Assembly: GCA_002383425.1 (NCBI GenBank)
Contig: DFYV01000002.1
Coordinates: 1 to 8,351 of the forward strand
Origin: Bacteroidales bacterium UBA4073
GTDB taxonomy: Bacteria; Bacteroidota; Bacteroidia; Bacteroidales; Tenuifilaceae
DNA length: 8,351 bases
Direction: 5' to 3'
Below, piece by piece: positions 6,631-8,351 of this stretch. A program made the translations under genes and the position numbers. The notes under the pieces are model-generated. The model had not been told where the DNA came from. It did no database searches and saw only the letters and a list, made by a program, of their open reading frames with translations. How positions within the stretch are numbered: the stretch's first letter is position 1; every line of letters starts with the position of its first letter.

Positions 6631-6797
6631 AGCGTTGCTGACTTTTCTCTACTAATAAAATGTCCAATTTTATTGAGATCAGAGGAATCTAATGGTAAGC
6701 AGGACCGCAAGGGTGTGTAATTAATGCGTATTTCAGTTAGTCTCAGGTATTGGACGTACCTATTAGTAGTTGAAAAGTTATAGCAGAGGTTCACGCT
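6631..6797. repeat. About 167-bp imperfect inverted repeat
   Basis: The left arm (6631-6668) reads AGCGT, TGCTG, ACTTTTC, CTACTAATA, GTCCAAT. The right arm (6749-6797), reverse-complemented, gives the same blocks in the same order with small insertions: AGCGT, TGCTA, ACTTTTC, CTACTAATA, GTCCAAT. A further TGAGA block lies inside both arms (6674-6678 and 6741-6745). The centre has no open frame of note. As RNA the unit would form one long interrupted hairpin, ending 53 nt before the protease start codon. Confidence 0.65.
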
Positions 6798-6850
6798 CTT
6801 TTTTGTTTATAAATGTTCATTAAATTATTAACCCTTAAAATTTAAGTGTT

Positions 6851-8351
6851 ATGAAAAAGTTGTATTTCCAATTGTGCTTTGTTGTTCTTTTTATGATGAA
6901 CAATATTTTAGTATTTGCAGGTGATGTACCTGTTTATAAGGCAAAACAAGTAGCAATAAATTATTACAATTACTACTCAAATTATAAAACACCAGCAAAA
7001 ATTAAAGAAACATTGAAAATAACAGAAAAGAGTGAAATCATTTTTTATGTTTTCAATTTTTCCCCTAATGGATATATGATTATTTCAGCAGAAGATGAAG
7101 TTAAACCTGTTTTAAGTTATTCCTTTAAGGGACATTTCATTGAAAATGACCCCAATATGCCTGACAATTATGCCTATTTTTTGAATCATTACAAAAGACA
7201 AATTCTTGAGGTAAAAAGTCGTCAATTAAAAGGTAGTTCCTCAACAAAAGAATTATGGGATAATTATTACAATAACAATTTCAAATCTTCCCGTGAAACT
7301 AAGGATGTGAGTCCATTATTGGATATTGAAGGGATTGCTTGGAACCAAGGATGTTATTATAATGCAGATTGTCCCGCTGACACTGCTGGACCATGTGGTC
7401 ATGTTTATACAGGTTGTGTAGTTACAGCTATGGCGCAAATAATGAGATATCATAGTTGGCCTCCCAATGGAACAGGCTCTCATTCTTATAATCACCCCAC
7501 TTATGGAACGCAAAGTGCTGATTTTGGTTCTTCAACTTATAATTGGGCAAGTATGCCAGGATCCTTAATAGGTCCCAATGCTGAAGTCGCTCAAATAATG
7601 TACCATTGTGGTGTGGCTGTTGAAATGAATTATAGCCCTGACGGGTCAGGGGCTTATAGCTATATGGCTAAGGAAGCATTTGTTAATTATTTTAATTTTA
7701 CTGGTGAAGCATTTTATGTTAGGCGAGCAAATTATTCTGATACTGAATGGAAAAATCTAATGTATAGTGATTTGAATAATGGATGGCCTATTTACTATGC
7801 AGGATTTGATGAGGCTGGTTCATCTGGACATGCTTTTGTTTGTGATGGTTATCAGGCAAATGATGAATTCCATTTTAATTGGGGATGGGGCGGATATTAC
7901 AATAGTTATAATGTCATTGATGACCTAACCCCCGGTAATTCCGATTTTTCCTATAATCAAGAAGCTATTTTTCATGTTCATCCTTTATTTTGTTCAGGAA
8001 CTACCTCTTTAACAACCTCTAGCGGTTCGTTCAGTGATGGAAGCGGTTCAAATGATTATGGGAATAATTCAGATTGTAAATGGTTGATACAACCCTCTGG
8101 TGCTACTGGAATAACATTAAGTTTTAGTGCATTTGATACGGAGTCTGATTTTGACTACGTTAAAGTATATGATGGTACAACAACATCAGACCCTCAGTTA
8201 GGTTCATTTAGCGGTTCTAGTATTCCTACTGAGGTTACATCTTCAGGTGGAAATATGCTTGTGCATTTTACTTCTAATGGTAGTGTTACAGCTCCGGGTT
8301 GGAGTGCTAGTTATACTAGTTCCAGTAGTGGTGGTACATATTGTTCAGGAA
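6851..8351 (+). CDS. Secreted C10 (streptopain-type) cysteine protease with CUB domain, 3'-partial
   Basis: The window holds 500 codons and the gene continues past the edge. Residues 1-23 are a signal peptide (hydrophobic core, probable cleavage after VFA). Residues of about 24-125 form a Spi inhibitor-like propeptide (YVFNFSPNGYMIISAEDE), so the enzyme is probably made as a zymogen. Residues of about 150-378 are the peptidase C10 domain. The nucleophile is Cys189 in YTGCVVTAMAQIMRYH, the catalytic His is His327 in SSGHAFVCDGY, and the conserved NWGWGG follows at 343-348. Extra cysteines (168, 174, 182) precede the active site. Residues 381-490 are a CUB domain with a Cys381/Cys409 pair and an acidic segment FDTESDFDYVKVYDG that may bind calcium. 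YCSG at the window edge matches the CUB start FCSG, so a second repeat probably follows. A C-terminal sorting domain for type IX secretion would be expected further on but is not seen. The ATG is followed by MKKLYF. Codon use is clearly more AT-rich than in rnr. Confidence 0.95.
   Translation, partial: MKKLYFQLCFVVLFMMNNILVFAGDVPVYKAKQVAINYYNYYSNYKTPAKIKETLKITEKSEIIFYVFNFSPNGYMIISAEDEVKPVLSYSFKGHFIENDPNMPDNYAYFLNHYKRQILEVKSRQLKGSSSTKELWDNYYNNNFKSSRETKDVSPLLDIEGIAWNQGCYYNADCPADTAGPCGHVYTGCVVTAMAQIMRYHSWPPNGTGSHSYNHPTYGTQSADFGSSTYNWASMPGSLIGPNAEVAQIMYHCGVAVEMNYSPDGSGAYSYMAKEAFVNYFNFTGEAFYVRRANYSDTEWKNLMYSDLNNGWPIYYAGFDEAGSSGHAFVCDGYQANDEFHFNWGWGGYYNSYNVIDDLTPGNSDFSYNQEAIFHVHPLFCSGTTSLTTSSGSFSDGSGSNDYGNNSDCKWLIQPSGATGITLSFSAFDTESDFDYVKVYDGTTTSDPQLGSFSGSSIPTEVTSSGGNMLVHFTSNGSVTAPGWSASYTSSSSGGTYCSG

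Larger units (their letters stand above)
6395..6850. other. AT-rich spacer upstream of the C10 protease
   Basis: No gene is supported here. The first part may be the 3' end of the decayed IS. Two hairpins are visible: a long one at 6497-6540 and a short perfect one at 6564-6578 (AATTAC/GTAATT, 3-nt loop). A large imperfect inverted repeat occupies 6631-6797. I found no clear TAnnTTTG box in the last 60 nt before the protease ATG. Confidence 0.5.

Noticed and set aside
6558..6794. 78-codon minus-strand open frame
   Set aside because: It covers the large inverted repeat and shows no domain or codon signature. The repeat structure explains the region better.

Overview
The window looks like a chromosomal segment from a Bacteroidota member, probably a Bacteroidales- or Marinilabiliales-like lineage. 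That placement is an inference from four things. The genes have weak or absent Shine-Dalgarno sequences. Two start regions carry a TAnnTTTG-type -7 promoter box. The lipoprotein and the Spi/C10/CUB protease are of types common in this phylum. The noncoding spacers are long and rich in repeats.

Region 1 (1-1579, mostly AT-rich). A minus-strand two-gene unit resembles a toxin-antitoxin module: a PIN-domain protein, followed with an 11-nt overlap by a 53-residue charged protein. The PIN gene is interrupted by one in-frame TAA after codon 31, so the partner is intact but the toxin is not. The rest of the region (about 818-1512) has no gene I can support. It ends in a short heptamer tandem repeat.

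Region 2 (1580-5097, less AT-rich than its flanks). This is a tight minus-strand operon. It carries rnr, encoding a full-length RNase R with intact catalytic aspartates, and then, 8 nt downstream, a TlpA-like thioredoxin-fold lipoprotein. A promoter box lies directly upstream of rnr.

Region 3 (5098-6850). This 1.75-kb spacer contains no intact gene but is full of structure. It holds two inverted arrays of the octamer AGCACGAT, set in a 23-bp inverted flank about 0.8 kb apart. It also holds a CACGAAT-type hairpin cluster, a frameshifted remnant of an unknown minus-strand protein gene, a 110-bp inverted-repeat unit, a coiled-coil fragment resembling Bacteroidota signalling proteins, the C-terminal end of an IS5-type transposase, and a roughly 167-bp imperfect inverted repeat. 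I read it as a site of repeated insertion and decay.

Region 4 (6851-8351, plus strand, AT-rich). This is the first 500 codons of a secreted cysteine protease: signal peptide, Spi propeptide, peptidase C10 (streptopain-type) domain, a CUB domain and the apparent start of a second CUB repeat. The gene runs off the window.

The conserved housekeeping operon is thus flanked on both sides by accessory DNA. I see no clear new multi-gene system. The most unusual items are the broken PIN module, the inverted octamer element, the hidden decayed gene and the long inverted repeat just upstream of the protease.
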